Positions 16,318-26,231 of a stretch of 59,706 bases of DNA are shown here, one piece after another. Position 1 is the first letter of the stretch. The number at the start of each line of letters is the position of its first letter. The notes beneath the pieces are model-generated. The model searched no databases. It was not told the origin of the DNA and saw only the letters and a program-made list of their open reading frames with translations. The stretch comes from Kordia algicida OT-1 (lineage in GTDB: Bacteria > Bacteroidota > Bacteroidia > Flavobacteriales > Flavobacteriaceae): assembly GCF_000154725.1 (NCBI RefSeq), contig NZ_DS544873.1, positions 1,007,218 through 1,066,923 of the forward strand, in the 5' to 3' direction. Both the position numbers and the translations under genes were made by a program.

Positions 16318-19050
16318 ATGAGCCTGCAAAAAGTGAAAAACAATCGTATTATACAATATATCGTGCTCACTTTTTGTTTGCTTTTTTTTATGTGTACGGT
16401 AAAAGCGCAACATAATGCACAAAAAGTTTATGATTCTGTCATGCAACTTCAAATCTCTCAGAAAGAAAAAATTACTGCGTTTCAAACTACAATACTTCAT
16501 AAGGAATACTCAAACAAGGAAACGCATGCAGACGTTTGCTATTTGGTTGTAAAACTATGTAATAAAGTGGACAAACCAAGCGCAATTCCTTTCCTGAAAA
16601 AAGAATTGGCACTGCGTAAAAAGTATGTTTCATCTAATAAAAACCTCATAGCGAGAACGTACTATAATTTAGGATATTTCTATTGGTTTCAAGAAGATTA
16701 CAACAATGTGCTGACCTATCATGACAGTTTGTTATCTTTTGTAAAAGTAAAAGATAAAAGGAGTGGAAAAGCCTATGAACTTATGGCGCGTGTTTACAAA
16801 AACACTGGCGATTATCAACGCGCATTGGATTATTTTGACCAAGCAGAAACTATCTTTAAAAAAGTGGAAGCTAAAAGAAATCTATTAGGTGTTTATATCA
16901 ATAAATTGACCTTGTTTGTTGAGCAAAAATACCGCTTTACGAATAGTGATTTTAAAGCTTTGGAAAGTGAAATTTTAAATTTTGCGGATAAAGCAAAGGC
17001 TACGGAAAAACAGCGATTGATGATCTTATTCAATCTAGGAACAATACTATACCACAGCCAGCAAAACAAAACTTCCTTATCGTATTATAATAAGTCTTTA
17101 CTAATTGCAGAAAAAATAGAAGATTCTCTAAAAATTGCTCAAATCTACATGAACAAAGCGTTGGTTTATGTTAAAAAATCGGAACTCGACGAAGCACTTT
17201 TATTAAATGAGAAAGCATTGTTGTTTGTTGGAAATGCTGTGGATGAAAAAAGTACTATTTATGATAATTTGGGCGATATTTATGTGCGACAAAAGCAATA
17301 TGAAAAAGGAATAAAATTTTACAATAAGGCTGTGAATGAATTGTTGCCTTTTCATTGGGAAACAAAAGAAAATCTTCCTGATTATGAGAAGATTATAGCT
17401 TCTTCTGATCGAAAGTTTATTTTAGGTTATTTGATTGATAAACAACATGCTTGGCTTCGTTTTTATGAAACTACAAAAAACAAAAAAGACTTATTAGCAG
17501 CAGAACAAACCTTACAATTGATTGATAAAGTAATTGACGATATCTACTTTGAAAGTAAAGAAAAACTATCCAAACTATTTTGGCGGAAAGAAGGAGCGAA
17601 GCTATATGTAAATGCAGTTAAAATCTGTTTTTTACTTAATAATCCCGCAAAAGCATTTTATTATATTGAAAAAAGTAAAGGTGTTACACTTTTAGAAAAT
17701 ATTTCCGCATTTAGCGCAAAGCGAATGGCTAAGTTGCCACAAGAAGTGATAGAGAAAGAGCAAATGCTTTCTCAAAGCGTAAAAAAAATGGAGCAATTGT
17801 TTGTATCTGATAAGAAGAAAGACAGTTTAAAATCACATTATTTTACAGCAAAAGAAAAGTATCATAAATACGTACGTGGGATTGAAAAAGAATATCCTAA
17901 TTACCTTCGGTATCGAACAAGTTTGCCAATAATTGCTACTGAAAAAGTTCAAGAAAGCTTGGCAGAATATGAAGTTGTCATCGCTTATATATTGGGAGAA
18001 GAAGATGGATATGTTTTGTTGATGAATCAAAAGTCGTTGCAAATATATCCTTTGAAAGATTTGAAATCTTTGAAAAGTAGCATAACTGCCTTTCAAAAAC
18101 TATATACCAAACCTTTTGAAACTACAGCAGAAGCAACAAATTTTCAGCAAGAAGGATTTAAAATATATCAGCAATTGTTGCCTTTTTGGGAAAGTACTAT
18201 GTATCAAAAAGCAACCAAATTAACGGTTGTTTCTGATGGAAATATTCATACACTTCCTTTAGAACTATTACCGACTTCAATCTCTAAAAAACTAGAAGAA
18301 ACCTATCTTATACAAGAGAAAGAAGTAAGTTATCGGTATTCGTTTTCATTAGATAGACAAAATGAGTTGAATCGCAGTAACGGAAAACCAGAAAGTACTT
18401 CATTTATGCTTACAAAATTTAAAGATACTACATTGACAAGCTTAAGTACAACTTCTGAAAACGTATTTGAAGGAACAACTTTCTTAAATGAAAATGCTAC
18501 GAAAGAAAGGTTTTTAAAAGCATACAATGAAACTTCACAAGTATATATATCATCGCATGCGGGAACTACAAATACAATTCCTTGGTTGGCAATGTTTGAT
18601 GAAAAAGTATATCCAAATGAGCTTTACTTTTTGAACAATCCGAAGGAACTTGTAGTGTTGAATGCTTGCAAAACATCTGCGGGAATTTTTAATGAAGGTG
18701 AAGGTGTATTTAGTTTGACAAGAGCATTTTTGAATTCAGGTAGTAAAAGTGTTGTGGCTTCTTTATGGAATTTGAATGAAAAATCAGGAATGGAAATCTT
18801 TACAACTTTCCGATCAAATTTAGCCGCAGGACAAACAAAGTCAGAAGCCTTACACCATGCAAAATTGATGTATTTAAAAAAGTATGCAAATACGAGTCAA
18901 AGCTCTCCTTATTATTGGAGCGGAATGGTGTTAACTGGCAACACCGAAGCATTGTCAACCTCTGTAAATATTTGGAAAACTATCGGTTTTGCGATTGTAG
19001 GAATCAGTATTATTTTCTTTTATTTCAAATATCGAAAACGAAGTTATTGA
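16318..19050 (+). CDS. TPR-CHAT protease, periplasmic, C-terminal membrane anchor
   Basis: A 910-aa protein from the ATG at 16318 (a TTG two codons earlier is less likely). It has a signal peptide (IIQYIVLTFCLLFFMCTVKA), tetratricopeptide repeats over about residues 90-330 (NLGYFYWFQEDYNNVLTYHD, LMARVYKNTGDYQRALDYFD, NLGDIYVRQKQYEKGIKFYN), a helical linker, and a CHAT caspase-like domain at ~600-870. The His/Cys dyad is visible: ISSHAGT (~H747) and VLNACKTS (~C784). A final helix (FAIVGISIIFFYF) with a KYRKRSY tail would anchor it. CHAT proteases cleave specific partner proteins when their TPR part is triggered. The target is unknown; the neighbouring anti-sigma-like protein or lipoprotein are candidates. 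Its stop codon lies in the first unit of the tandem array. Confidence 0.9.
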   Translation: MSLQKVKNNRIIQYIVLTFCLLFFMCTVKAQHNAQKVYDSVMQLQISQKEKITAFQTTILHKEYSNKETHADVCYLVVKLCNKVDKPSAIPFLKKELALRKKYVSSNKNLIARTYYNLGYFYWFQEDYNNVLTYHDSLLSFVKVKDKRSGKAYELMARVYKNTGDYQRALDYFDQAETIFKKVEAKRNLLGVYINKLTLFVEQKYRFTNSDFKALESEILNFADKAKATEKQRLMILFNLGTILYHSQQNKTSLSYYNKSLLIAEKIEDSLKIAQIYMNKALVYVKKSELDEALLLNEKALLFVGNAVDEKSTIYDNLGDIYVRQKQYEKGIKFYNKAVNELLPFHWETKENLPDYEKIIASSDRKFILGYLIDKQHAWLRFYETTKNKKDLLAAEQTLQLIDKVIDDIYFESKEKLSKLFWRKEGAKLYVNAVKICFLLNNPAKAFYYIEKSKGVTLLENISAFSAKRMAKLPQEVIEKEQMLSQSVKKMEQLFVSDKKKDSLKSHYFTAKEKYHKYVRGIEKEYPNYLRYRTSLPIIATEKVQESLAEYEVVIAYILGEEDGYVLLMNQKSLQIYPLKDLKSLKSSITAFQKLYTKPFETTAEATNFQQEGFKIYQQLLPFWESTMYQKATKLTVVSDGNIHTLPLELLPTSISKKLEETYLIQEKEVSYRYSFSLDRQNELNRSNGKPESTSFMLTKFKDTTLTSLSTTSENVFEGTTFLNENATKERFLKAYNETSQVYISSHAGTTNTIPWLAMFDEKVYPNELYFLNNPKELVVLNACKTSAGIFNEGEGVFSLTRAFLNSGSKSVVASLWNLNEKSGMEIFTTFRSNLAAGQTKSEALHHAKLMYLKKYANTSQSSPYYWSGMVLTGNTEALSTSVNIWKTIGFAIVGISIIFFYFKYRKRSY

Positions 19051-19866
19051 GAGGTTTCAAAGGAAATACGGTGCTTATTTTAAAGCTTTTTCACAAACAA
19101 GCTAAACAATTTAAAATTCAACATTCAACACTCAGCATTTAAGAATAAGTCTAACAGCAAAGCGATCTAAAAACCAGTATTGAGAATTGAGATATTAGTA
19201 TTGAGAGATTTCAAAGGAAATACGTTGTAAACTTTTAAATATTCCCACAAACAAGCTAAACAATTCAACATTTAAAATTCAACACTCAGCATTCAAGAAA
19301 AAATCTAACAGCAAAGCGATCTAAAAATAAGTATTGAGAATTGAGATATTAGTATTGAGAGGTTTCAAAGGAAATACTGTGTAAACTTTGAAATATTTCC
19401 ACAAACAAGCTAAACAATTTAAAATTCAGCATTCAACACTCAGCATTTAAGAATAAATCTAAAAGCGAAGCGGTCTAACATCCAACAGCGCAGCGATCTA
19501 ACAGCAAAGCGATCTAAAAAAAGTATTGAGTATTGAGATATTAGTATTGAGAGGTTTCAAAGGAAATACGTTGTAAACTTTGAAATATTTCCACAAACAA
19601 GCTAAACAATTTAAAATTCAACATTCAACACTCAGCATTTAAGAATAAGTCTAAAAGCGAAGCGGTCTAAAAATCAGTATTGAGAATTGAGATATTAGTA
19701 TTGAGAGATTTCAAAGGAAATACTGTGTAAACTTTGAAACATTTCCACAAACAAGCTAAACAATTTAAAATTCAACATTCAACACTCAGCATTCAAGAAA
19801 AAGTCTAAAAGCGAAGCGATCTGACATCTAAAAGCGCAGCGATCTAAAAGCACAAAGTGCGCTCTA
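19045..19866. repeat. Tandem array, five copies with a 154 bp period
   Basis: Units starting TATTGAGAG(G/A)TTTCAAAGG begin at 19045, 19199, 19353, 19545 and 19699. Spacing is 154, 154, 192 and 154 bp; the 192 bp unit contains extra copies of a short internal motif of the type AAAGCGATCTAACAGC. Each unit also holds CCACAAACAAGCTAAACAAT and ATTCAACACTCAGCATT. The array fills the gap between two convergent genes and begins inside the last two codons of the CHAT gene. It has no open reading frame of note. Confidence 0.9.
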
Positions 19867-19867
19867 C

Positions 19868-21040
19868 TTAATAAGAAACATAGTCCACAATCTCCAAACC
19901 ATAACCAATCATTCCAACACGTTTTTCTTGATGTGTGTTAGTAACCAAACGAATTTTGCTAATGTTGATGTCGTGTAGAATTTGCGCACCAATTCCGAAG
20001 TCTTTCGAATCCATCTTTATCTTTGGAGCTTTGTATTCACCATCACTTTGCAAGGCTTTCAATTCTTTGATTCTGCGAAGTAAATTCAGCGAACTGCTAT
20101 CTTGATTGATAAATACAATCGCACCTTTTCCTTCTTCGTTAATCAAACGAAACATGTCATCTAGCTTTTTATCGGCATTGTTGGTCAAGGTTCCTAAAAT
20201 GTCATCGTTTACAAGAGTGGAATTAATTCGTGTAAGCACGGGTTCATTATCTGCCCAACTTCCTTTTGTCAGAGCAATATGTAGCTGATTGTTGGTGGTT
20301 TGTTGGTAAGCACGCATGCGAAAATCGCCAAAACGGGTTTGTACGTCAAAGTCTTCTTTCTTTTCAATCAAGGAATCATGTTCCATTCGGTAGGCAACTA
20401 AATCTTCAATAGAAACAATTTTTAAATCGAAGTTTTTAGCAACTTCAAGCAATTGTGGTAAACGCGCCATGGTTCCGTCTTCGTTCATAATTTCCACAAT
20501 CACACCAGCAGGTTGCAATCCAGCTAGGCGTGCAAAATCGATAGCAGCTTCTGTATGACCAGTTCTACGCAATACGCCACCTTCTTTCGCTTTGAGCGGG
20601 AAAATATGTCCTGGACGTGCCAAATCAAAAGGTCTTGTGTTTTTATCAATTAATGCTTGAATGGTTTTTGAACGATCGGAAGCAGAAATTCCAGTAGTTA
20701 CGCCGTTTCCTTTCAAATCTACAGAAATGGTAAAAGCGGTTTCCATCGGATCGGTGTTGTTGCTCACCATCATTCCGAGTTCTAAATCTTTACAACGATT
20801 TTCCGTTAAAGGTGCGCAGATTAAGCCGCGTCCGTGAGTTGCCATGAAGTTAATCATTTCGGGCGTTACCTTTTCAGCCGCCGCTAAAAAATCACCTTCA
20901 TTTTCACGATTTTCATCATCTACTACAATAATTACTTTTCCTTGTCGGATATCTTCAATGGCTTCGTGGATGCTGTCTAATTGTGTATTGGCTTTCACTT
21001 TTGTAGATGTGGTCATTTGTTCTGTATAATTTGAAGACAA
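19868..21040 (-). CDS. ribB: 3,4-dihydroxy-2-butanone-4-phosphate synthase with degenerate RibA-like domain
   Basis: A 390-aa riboflavin-pathway enzyme. The N-terminal RibB domain (about 20-225) converts ribulose 5-phosphate to the four-carbon riboflavin precursor. [13 protein letters not shown] carries its acidic active-site residues, and [40 protein letters not shown] are further RibB signatures. The C-terminal half has the GTP cyclohydrolase II fold order but lacks the zinc cysteines: where RibA has a C-x10-C-D-C-G pattern this protein reads [20 protein letters not shown]. It is probably not active on GTP. The start may be Met1 or Met8 (21019). It is the last gene of the tpx-dgkA-ftsK-lolA-lpt strand. 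Confidence 0.88.
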   Translation of the reverse strand: MSSNYTEQMTTSTKVKANTQLDSIHEAIEDIRQGKVIIVVDDENRENEGDFLAAAEKVTPEMINFMATHGRGLICAPLTENRCKDLELGMMVSNNTDPMETAFTISVDLKGNGVTTGISASDRSKTIQALIDKNTRPFDLARPGHIFPLKAKEGGVLRRTGHTEAAIDFARLAGLQPAGVIVEIMNEDGTMARLPQLLEVAKNFDLKIVSIEDLVAYRMEHDSLIEKKEDFDVQTRFGDFRMRAYQQTTNNQLHIALTKGSWADNEPVLTRINSTLVNDDILGTLTNNADKKLDDMFRLINEEGKGAIVFINQDSSSLNLLRRIKELKALQSDGEYKAPKIKMDSKDFGIGAQILHDINISKIRLVTNTHQEKRVGMIGYGLEIVDYVSY

Positions 21041-21119
21041 AAATAATCATTCTTATCAAAAAAGATCGATTAAAAGATAGTAAAGATTGATGTGAGTATT
21101 ATTTGTCGCTATGTTAGCT

Positions 21120-23108
21120 TTAATTCAATAGTTTCATGCGGTCTTTTGCCACACGTAATGTGTAGAAATAGGCAATAAAATACAATGGCATTCCCAATAA
21201 AAGAAATGCTAAAATTCCTCCAAAATCTAGTTTTTTATCTAGTGCTTCATGTAGCGATTGGTAATTGAAGAATGATTTTATTAAGAAGTAGAGATAAAGC
21301 AATGAAACAATAATTCCTACGATTAGTATGCTAACTGCAAGATAAAGAGGCATGTCTACATTATTGGCTAATACGGGTAAAACAATGCTAATGATAAGTG
21401 TTGGAATATAGTATATAATCGCTTTTTTTGAATTTTTCACAAATCGATCGTATGCATTTTGTGCCTTAGTGTATTGTTTATTTTCAAAGAAGCCTAATAC
21501 TTTTAAACGTCGTTCAGAAATACCACGTTCTCCCAACATTTCAATTGCTAAACTGCGTTCACCATCAGTATAATTGTATTGACGATAGTTTTTTGCAACG
21601 TCCATCAATTGTTGATCGCTTAAAGCATTGAATTTGTCAGTGCTTTCTCGGTCTGTATTCGTAATAACAGCAGGTTCATCTACAACATCTTCATCGTCAT
21701 TTTCTGCTTTTACAAACAATCCTTTTAATGAGAAGCTAAATAATCCTTGATCGGAAGTCGCTCTACGAGTAAAGTAAATACTTAAAGGAAGCATAATCAT
21801 AGTAGAAAGCCATGTACCGAGCCACGGAGGAATACTACCATCTTCAGCACTGTTTTTACCAAAGATTCCTATAAAGTGATATACTAAAAATAAGCAAATT
21901 GCCACAACCATTGGCAAACCAATTCCACCTTTACGAATGATTGCTCCCAATGGCGCGCCTACAAAGAATAGAATGATACACGCAATAGCAACAGCAAATT
22001 TATCGTGCATGTATATTTTTTGATGATTTATTTTCTTTTCAATACGTTTGAAACGATTGTTTGTATTTTCAAGCGTAGTGATACGTCCTTTGATGTTTGT
22101 GATTGAAATATCTAAAGCACGTTTTTTGTTTTTAAGCGAAAGAATGTCAGTAATACTTTTGTTAGCTATGATAGAATCTTGATGTACTTTGTTGGTCGAA
22201 TCTTTTTCGATAATAACCATTCCGGTACGTTTGTACATATTATCTCCAAAACCAACTTTTTCTTGTCCGTATTTGCGTTCTGAGAGTGCAATTGTATCAT
22301 TTAATTGCTTTACATTGAACATTTTGTATGTATTGTAATCTGTCGCGTCTAAGTCAACCTTATTAATGTCACGCAAGTCAACATTCATAATGTATTTGTC
22401 AAAAGAAACTTTGGCATGTTGCATGCGCAAGACAGACTTTGGATCATTCGATTTTACATCTTCATAGCGATTTCCATCAAACAACACCATTTGTAAGATA
22501 TCAGAATCTGGCGAACTTTTCAATTCTCCTTTTTTTGATTTCATCACAATACGATTTTTCTTGTCATTCGATTTTTGATGAATTATTACTTTATCTAGTA
22601 ACTGATCGTTATCGCCGTATTTGTTGTCTACTTTGATATTGATGTTTCCAATGTCGTTAAAAACACCTTCACCAATAGCCAAAGCAGGTTTTTTCTTTGC
22701 TAAGTTTTTACGTAAGTTGTATTGTTTGAATTCTGACCACGGAATAACACTATTGCTAAAGAAAAACGTTCCAACACCAAGAATTACAATAAATATGATA
22801 AGACTTCGCATGGCGCGTTGTAGCGAGATTCCTGTAGATTTCATTGCGGCAAATTCGTAGCTTTCCGCAAATCGACCAAAAGTCATAATAGAAGATACCA
22901 AGATACTTAACGGCAATACGAGCGGAATCAGTTTTGGTGTAGTGTAGAGTAGAAATTTAAAAATAACTCCAGCATCTAAGCCTTTTCCTGCAAGTTCGCC
23001 TATAAAAAGCCAAACGGTTTGTAATATGAATATACACATAAATATTACAAACACCGTTAGGAACGTAAAGAGGTAACTCTTTAATATGTATCTATCTAAT
23101 ATTTTCAA
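21120..23108 (-). CDS. LptF/LptG-family LPS export permease, long form
   Basis: A 662-aa YjgP/YjgQ-family permease. The opening MKILDRYILKSYLFTFLTVF and PLSILVSSIMTFGRFAESYEFAAMKSTGIS match LptF/LptG, which with LptB extract lipopolysaccharide from the inner membrane. A periplasmic jellyroll-like part spans ~100-340, and three more helices follow to ~445. It is much longer than the ~360-aa E. coli proteins: from about 445 there is an acidic cytoplasmic linker and a further domain with three to four helices (YYIPTLIISIVLPVLANNV, LYLAVSILIVGIIVSLLYLY). The gene is 5 bp from the lolA-like gene, fitting an envelope-biogenesis operon. Confidence 0.88.
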   Translation of the reverse strand: MKILDRYILKSYLFTFLTVFVIFMCIFILQTVWLFIGELAGKGLDAGVIFKFLLYTTPKLIPLVLPLSILVSSIMTFGRFAESYEFAAMKSTGISLQRAMRSLIIFIVILGVGTFFFSNSVIPWSEFKQYNLRKNLAKKKPALAIGEGVFNDIGNINIKVDNKYGDNDQLLDKVIIHQKSNDKKNRIVMKSKKGELKSSPDSDILQMVLFDGNRYEDVKSNDPKSVLRMQHAKVSFDKYIMNVDLRDINKVDLDATDYNTYKMFNVKQLNDTIALSERKYGQEKVGFGDNMYKRTGMVIIEKDSTNKVHQDSIIANKSITDILSLKNKKRALDISITNIKGRITTLENTNNRFKRIEKKINHQKIYMHDKFAVAIACIILFFVGAPLGAIIRKGGIGLPMVVAICLFLVYHFIGIFGKNSAEDGSIPPWLGTWLSTMIMLPLSIYFTRRATSDQGLFSFSLKGLFVKAENDDEDVVDEPAVITNTDRESTDKFNALSDQQLMDVAKNYRQYNYTDGERSLAIEMLGERGISERRLKVLGFFENKQYTKAQNAYDRFVKNSKKAIIYYIPTLIISIVLPVLANNVDMPLYLAVSILIVGIIVSLLYLYFLIKSFFNYQSLHEALDKKLDFGGILAFLLLGMPLYFIAYFYTLRVAKDRMKLLN

Positions 23109-23113
23109 GTAGA

Positions 23114-23755
23114 CTAATCGTTTTTATCTATATAATAATCCTCGTATTTCGATTCGTCAAATATAAATAAGCTTTTTGATAAAGGCTGATTAGTTTTAAA
23201 AGAATTAACAGTTAAAGTCGTATTTGTACCGTTTTTTCCTGTTTCAATTAAGTTGTAAATATGTTTTGTTTTGATGTCAATTCCGAGTAAAACACTTTTG
23301 ATGTCTGATTCTGAGTCAATTGGTGTTAGTTTTACATATTGAATTTTTCGACCACGAACGTTTTGTAATATATCCCAAGCGTACGAATAGCCGTTTTTGT
23401 AAAAAGTAAGCATTTGCGAAGGCGACAAAGAAGTTTCATCTTCATCAGCATCTGTAATGGTTACTTCTTCGTTGGCAGGAACAATGGTATACACTTTTTT
23501 AGTGTCGTACATTTTGGTAAATCCTAAAAAGTTCAACAAGTATTTATCTCCTTCAAGCGTTACATTTCCTTTAGATTCTTGCTTGGTATTGGCTTCTTTG
23601 TTGTTTAATTCGTATTTGAATTCGATTTGAATATTTTCATAACTATTCACTTTTGCAGAAACTTCATCTAATAGTTTTTTGGCTTTTTCTGCATTTTGAG
23701 CATTTACATTGAACGCAAATACACTTAATACGAACACTAAAACTAATTTTCTCAT
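23114..23755 (-). CDS. LolA-like outer-membrane lipoprotein carrier
   Basis: A 213-aa secreted protein from the ATG at 23755 (MRKLVLVFVLSVFAFNVNAQ, cleavage likely after NA). An in-frame ATG three codons earlier would overlap ftsK by 8 bp. The mature part opens with a LolA-like helix (AEKAKKLLDEVSAKV) followed by beta-strands (IQIEFKYELNN, NVTLEGDKYLLNFLGFTKMY). LolA ferries lipoproteins across the periplasm. It lies between ftsK and the LptF/G-type permease, its usual place in Flavobacteriia. Confidence 0.85.
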   Translation of the reverse strand: MRKLVLVFVLSVFAFNVNAQNAEKAKKLLDEVSAKVNSYENIQIEFKYELNNKEANTKQESKGNVTLEGDKYLLNFLGFTKMYDTKKVYTIVPANEEVTITDADEDETSLSPSQMLTFYKNGYSYAWDILQNVRGRKIQYVKLTPIDSESDIKSVLLGIDIKTKHIYNLIETGKNGTNTTLTVNSFKTNQPLSKSLFIFDESKYEDYYIDKND

Positions 23756-23756
23756 T

Positions 23757-26231
23757 TTATCCATTTTTTTCGTTTTCTAATAATTGTTCTAAAGCTAAAA
23801 TATCGGGAACAAGCACTTGTCGCGCCTTACTTCCTTCAAACTGACCTACAATTCCCGCTGCTTCCAATTGATCGATAATTCGTCCTGCACGATTATACCC
23901 AAGTTTTAACTTACGTTGCAATAACGAAGCTGAACCTTGTTGTGCGATGACAATTACTTCCGCAGCTTGACGGAATAATTTATCTCGGTCTGCAATGTCT
24001 ACATCAAGACTTGTGCCACTTTCTTCACCTTGATATTCTGGTAAGATGTGTGCGTCAGGATATGCCTTTTGTGCGCCAATAAAATCGGTTATTTTTTCAA
24101 CTTCTGGCGTATCAACAAAGGCACATTGTATACGAATTAAATCGTTTCCTTGCGTGTATAACATGTCTCCACGACCAATGAGTTGATCGGCTCCTGCATT
24201 GTCTAAAATCGTACGTGAATCTATTTTCGACATGACACGAAACGCAACTCTGGCAGGGAAATTGGCTTTTATCATTCCTGTAATTACATTTACAGAAGGT
24301 CTTTGTGTCGCGATGATTAAGTGAATTCCGATCGCACGTGCTAACTGTGCCAAACGCGCAATTGGTGTTTCTACTTCTTTTCCTGCGGTCATGATTAAAT
24401 CGGCAAATTCATCCACAACCAATACGATATATGGTAAAAACTTATGTCCGTCATTCGGATTCAGTTTTCGAGCTTTAAATTTTGTGTTGTATTCTACGAT
24501 ATTTCGACACATTGCATTTTTCAACATGTCATATCGTTGATCCATTTCAATACACAAGGAATTCAATGTGTTTATTACTTTAGAATTGTCAGTAATAATT
24601 GCTTCTTCAGAATCAGGAAGTTTCGCCAAGTAATGACGTTCTATTTTGTTGAATAAAGTCAATTCTACTTTTTTCGGATCGACCAATACAAATTTTACCT
24701 CAGCAGGATGTTTTTTGTAGAGAATGGACGTTAAAATACAGTTCAATCCAACCGATTTTCCTTGTCCTGTTGCACCAGCCATTAGTAAATGTGGCATTTT
24801 AGCTAAATCGACCACTAAAGTTTCGTTGCTAATCGTTTTACCAAACGCAATTGGCAACTGCATTTCTGCTTGCTGAAACTTCTTGGAAGCAATTGCAGAT
24901 CGCATGGAAACAATGGCAGGTTTTTTATTTGGCACTTCAATTCCAATAGTACCTTTTCCTGGCATTGGCGCAATGATACGAATACCTAATGCGGCAAGTG
25001 AAAGTGCAATATCGTCTTCTAAATTTTTGATTTTTGAAATACGCACACCAGCTTCTGGAATGATTTCGTATAAAGTTACCGTTGGTCCAACCGTAGCTTT
25101 GATGCTGGCAATTTCTATTTTATAATTACGAAGCGTGGTAACAATTTGATTTTTATTTTCTTCGAGTTCTTCTTGATTGATAGTGATGGAACTTCCGTTG
25201 GTATAATCTTTCAGAAGTTCAATAGTTGGAAAACGGAAGTTTCCAAGTTCGAGTTTCGGATCGAATTCTCCGTGTTCTTTGACAAGTTTGTCCGATAGAT
25301 TTTCCGTAACGGTTTTTTCTTCGATAACTTTTTCTACTTCAATCGTAGTTTCTTCTTCGTCTTTTGGAATTTCAACTTCGAAAGAAGCATCTTTGATAGT
25401 GTTGTCTTTTTTAGTTCGATCTGAATGATTTTTGATCGTTGGCTGTAAATTTTCAACCGATAATTCAAATTCAGATTTATCTTCGGTAGTTTTAGTTGCG
25501 ACTGTTGTTTTTTTGCCTGTTGCTTCTTCAATGGTAGCATTTTCTGGTGAAGGAACAGTTTCTGATGCTGTCGTTTCTTCTTTTAACGTAGGTTCGGCGG
25601 TAGTATCAACAGTTTCGAAATCGTCTTTAATATCTTTTGCTTTCCTGTTGAAATATTCCATGACACTTTCTGGCGTAAGCCTCAAACGCAATACTGCATA
25701 CGTAATGGCTCCAAAAAGTAATAAAAGTCCAATACCAATTTTACCAATATAACTTTCTAAATAATAGTTGACTTCATAACCAACAGTTCCTCCTAAAAGC
25801 GATACATCAGAAAAGAAAAAGCTAAAAAATATGGAACACCAAATAACCACAACACTTCCCCAAAACCAATGGTTGAATAACTTCTTTTTGGAATCCAAGA
25901 AAATGTGCAATCCTGTGTAGAAAAGTAAACCTGTAAATATGAAAGAAGCAACTCCAAATCCTTTGTAGATAAAAAAGTGACTAATATTTGCCCCAAATTT
26001 TTGCATCCAATTAGCGGTTTCTGCTGATGGAGAAACGCCGCCTAATTCACTCTGATCGACTTTCCATGTAAAGAAAAACGAAACAAACGCAATAAACAAA
26101 GCAATTGCAAATAACATGAGTAAGCTTCCCAATATCAGTCGATGCTGTCGGGTAAGTGTAAAATCAGGTTTTTTGAATTTCGGGACTCTCGGAGTTTTTT
26201 TAGTTTTCTTTACGGTTTTTTTCTTTGCCAT
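23757..26231 (-). CDS. ftsK: DNA translocase FtsK
   Basis: An 824-aa FtsK/SpoIIIE translocase. Four membrane helices occupy about residues 25-185, followed by a shorter than usual acidic linker (to ~330). The motor domain has Walker A GATGQGKSVGLN near 487, Walker B VLVVDEFADLI near 617 and QRPSVNVITGMIKANFP. The C-terminal gamma winged-helix (LLQRKLKLGYNRAGRIIDQL) reads KOPS sites. It moves chromosome DNA through the division septum and aids dimer resolution. The stop is two bases from the start of the downstream lolA-like gene, implying coupled translation. Confidence 0.97.
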   Translation of the reverse strand: MAKKKTVKKTKKTPRVPKFKKPDFTLTRQHRLILGSLLMLFAIALFIAFVSFFFTWKVDQSELGGVSPSAETANWMQKFGANISHFFIYKGFGVASFIFTGLLFYTGLHIFLDSKKKLFNHWFWGSVVVIWCSIFFSFFFSDVSLLGGTVGYEVNYYLESYIGKIGIGLLLLFGAITYAVLRLRLTPESVMEYFNRKAKDIKDDFETVDTTAEPTLKEETTASETVPSPENATIEEATGKKTTVATKTTEDKSEFELSVENLQPTIKNHSDRTKKDNTIKDASFEVEIPKDEEETTIEVEKVIEEKTVTENLSDKLVKEHGEFDPKLELGNFRFPTIELLKDYTNGSSITINQEELEENKNQIVTTLRNYKIEIASIKATVGPTVTLYEIIPEAGVRISKIKNLEDDIALSLAALGIRIIAPMPGKGTIGIEVPNKKPAIVSMRSAIASKKFQQAEMQLPIAFGKTISNETLVVDLAKMPHLLMAGATGQGKSVGLNCILTSILYKKHPAEVKFVLVDPKKVELTLFNKIERHYLAKLPDSEEAIITDNSKVINTLNSLCIEMDQRYDMLKNAMCRNIVEYNTKFKARKLNPNDGHKFLPYIVLVVDEFADLIMTAGKEVETPIARLAQLARAIGIHLIIATQRPSVNVITGMIKANFPARVAFRVMSKIDSRTILDNAGADQLIGRGDMLYTQGNDLIRIQCAFVDTPEVEKITDFIGAQKAYPDAHILPEYQGEESGTSLDVDIADRDKLFRQAAEVIVIAQQGSASLLQRKLKLGYNRAGRIIDQLEAAGIVGQFEGSKARQVLVPDILALEQLLENEKNG

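Noticed and set aside
12708-19050. Type III-E CRISPR (Craspase) locus
   Set aside because: TPR-CHAT and an ECF sigma factor are present, but no Cas7-11-type effector, no Csx30/31 and no CRISPR array; the CHAT protein here is secreted. Only an analogy remains.
19045-19866. CRISPR array
   Set aside because: The period is 154 bp and the whole unit is conserved, with no short repeat and unique spacers, and there are no cas genes in the window.
21041-21119. FMN riboswitch ahead of the ribB gene
   Set aside because: Only 79 bp separate ribB from the upstream lptF/G-type gene, and no RFN-element helices could be seen.
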